Source of the DNA: Reyranella sp.
GTDB lineage: Bacteria; Pseudomonadota; Alphaproteobacteria; Reyranellales; Reyranellaceae
Direction of reading: 5' to 3'
NCBI GenBank assembly: GCA_021732965.1
Contig: JAKFVZ010000738.1
Location: 1-5,820, forward strand
DNA: 5,820 bases
In this document: positions 5,475 through 5,820 of the stretch, one piece after another
How positions within the stretch are numbered: position 1 is the first letter of the stretch
How the letters are laid out: each line of letters opens with the position of its first letter
The notes under the pieces: model-generated
Told to the model about the DNA's origin: nothing
Database searches by the model: none
The model's input: the letters and a program-made list of their open reading frames with translations, nothing else
Translations under genes and position numbers: made by a program

Positions 5475-5820
5475 CCTGCGGCGTCAGCCGGGCCAGCAGG
5501 CCGCGGGTCGCGGACTCGATCATGCCGATGGCGCGCTCGTAGTCGTCCGCGGTGCCGCCGAAGGGATCGGGAATGTCGAGGATGCCGAGCGGCGGGGCGA
5601 AGCTCATCAGGAGCTGCGGCTTGTCGACGAGATCGCGCGGCGCCAACCAGCGCATCTCGACCAGATGCCCTCGGGTCATCCCCAGGACATAGTAGAAACG
5701 TGCGATATCCTCGCCCGTGATCTGGCGGGCCCGGATGCCGGTGATGTCATAGCCGCGCGCCGCGGCCGCATCGATGGCGGGCTGGGTCGGCGGCTGGCCG
5801 ACATGGCTGGCGCCGGTGCC
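5458..5820 (-). CDS. Low-molecular-weight protein tyrosine phosphatase, partial (C-terminal part)
   Basis: The last 120 residues of a low-molecular-weight phosphotyrosine phosphatase/arsenate reductase-fold protein are present, and the 5' end lies beyond the right edge. Family landmarks are GTGASHVGQPPTQPAI at the start of the visible part, RGYDITGIRARQIT, the general-acid loop DIPDPFGG (catalytic Asp codon at 5568-5566) and a C-terminal helix with DDYERAIGMIESATRGLLARL. The nucleophile motif CX5R would be in the missing N-terminal 30-40 residues, so activity cannot be judged. The usual acidic DLILAMD strand reads YYVLGMT, an unusual loss of both aspartates. Such enzymes dephosphorylate protein tyrosines in the cytoplasm, often in polysaccharide or stress control. 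The gene converges on the DMFase-like gene with a 17-base overlap and shares no obvious role with it. Confidence 0.88.
   Translation of the reverse strand, partial: GTGASHVGQPPTQPAIDAAAARGYDITGIRARQITGEDIARFYYVLGMTRGHLVEMRWLAPRDLVDKPQLLMSFAPPLGILDIPDPFGGTADDYERAIGMIESATRGLLARLTPQVKRAI

Noticed and set aside
5458..5679. Phosphatase treated as a complete 73-residue protein from the ATG at 5679
   Set aside because: The frame continues upstream to the window edge with clear family sequence (GTGASHVGQPP...), so this ATG is internal.
1..5820. tRNA, rRNA, CRISPR array, insertion sequence or attachment site
   Set aside because: No cloverleaf, direct repeat series, transposase or terminal repeats were seen by reading both strands.

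Overview
The window is clearly high in G+C, and its coding strands are GC-rich at third positions. Gene order and protein types suggest an alphaproteobacterium, possibly a Rhodospirillales or Reyranella-like soil or water bacterium. Three things point that way: an orphan Bug/TctC-type solute receptor, a dimethylformamidase-like enzyme, and a GTCATCCC...GGGATGAC extragenic palindrome of a kind common in such genomes. The assignment is inference from style, not from a marker gene.

Layout. (1) Positions 1-541, + strand: a 2H-family RNA 2',3'-cyclic phosphodiesterase (thpR). Its probable ATG starts 2 bases before the window, and its frame is broken by an in-frame TAG at 32-34. (2) 608-1168, + strand: a small exported four-cysteine protein of unknown function, with a strong ribosome binding site. 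(3) 1169-1227: a short convergent gap holding a 9-bp-arm palindrome. (4) 1228-3269, - strand: a two-gene operon. A Bug/TctC periplasmic receptor comes first, followed with an ATGA overlap by a phosphotriesterase-like metal hydrolase. (5) 3270-3323: a 54-bp divergent promoter region with a small dyad lying over a good -10 sequence. (6) 3324-5474, + strand: a 716-residue homologue of the large (catalytic) subunit of N,N-dimethylformamidase, beginning at GTG. (7) 5458-5820, - strand: the C-terminal 120 residues of a low-molecular-weight protein tyrosine phosphatase, which runs off the right edge and overlaps the preceding gene tail-to-tail by 17 bp.

The centre of interest is 1228-5474. A receptor, a binuclear-metal hydrolase and a DMFase-like amidohydrolase share one short divergent control region. 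This looks like a small catabolic module: the receptor captures an organic solute, and two unrelated hydrolases open lactone/ester and amide-type bonds. The true substrate cannot be read from the sequence. No membrane transporter subunits (TctA/TctB) and no DMFase small subunit lie in the window. The flanking genes (thpR, the exported protein and the phosphatase) look unrelated to this module.
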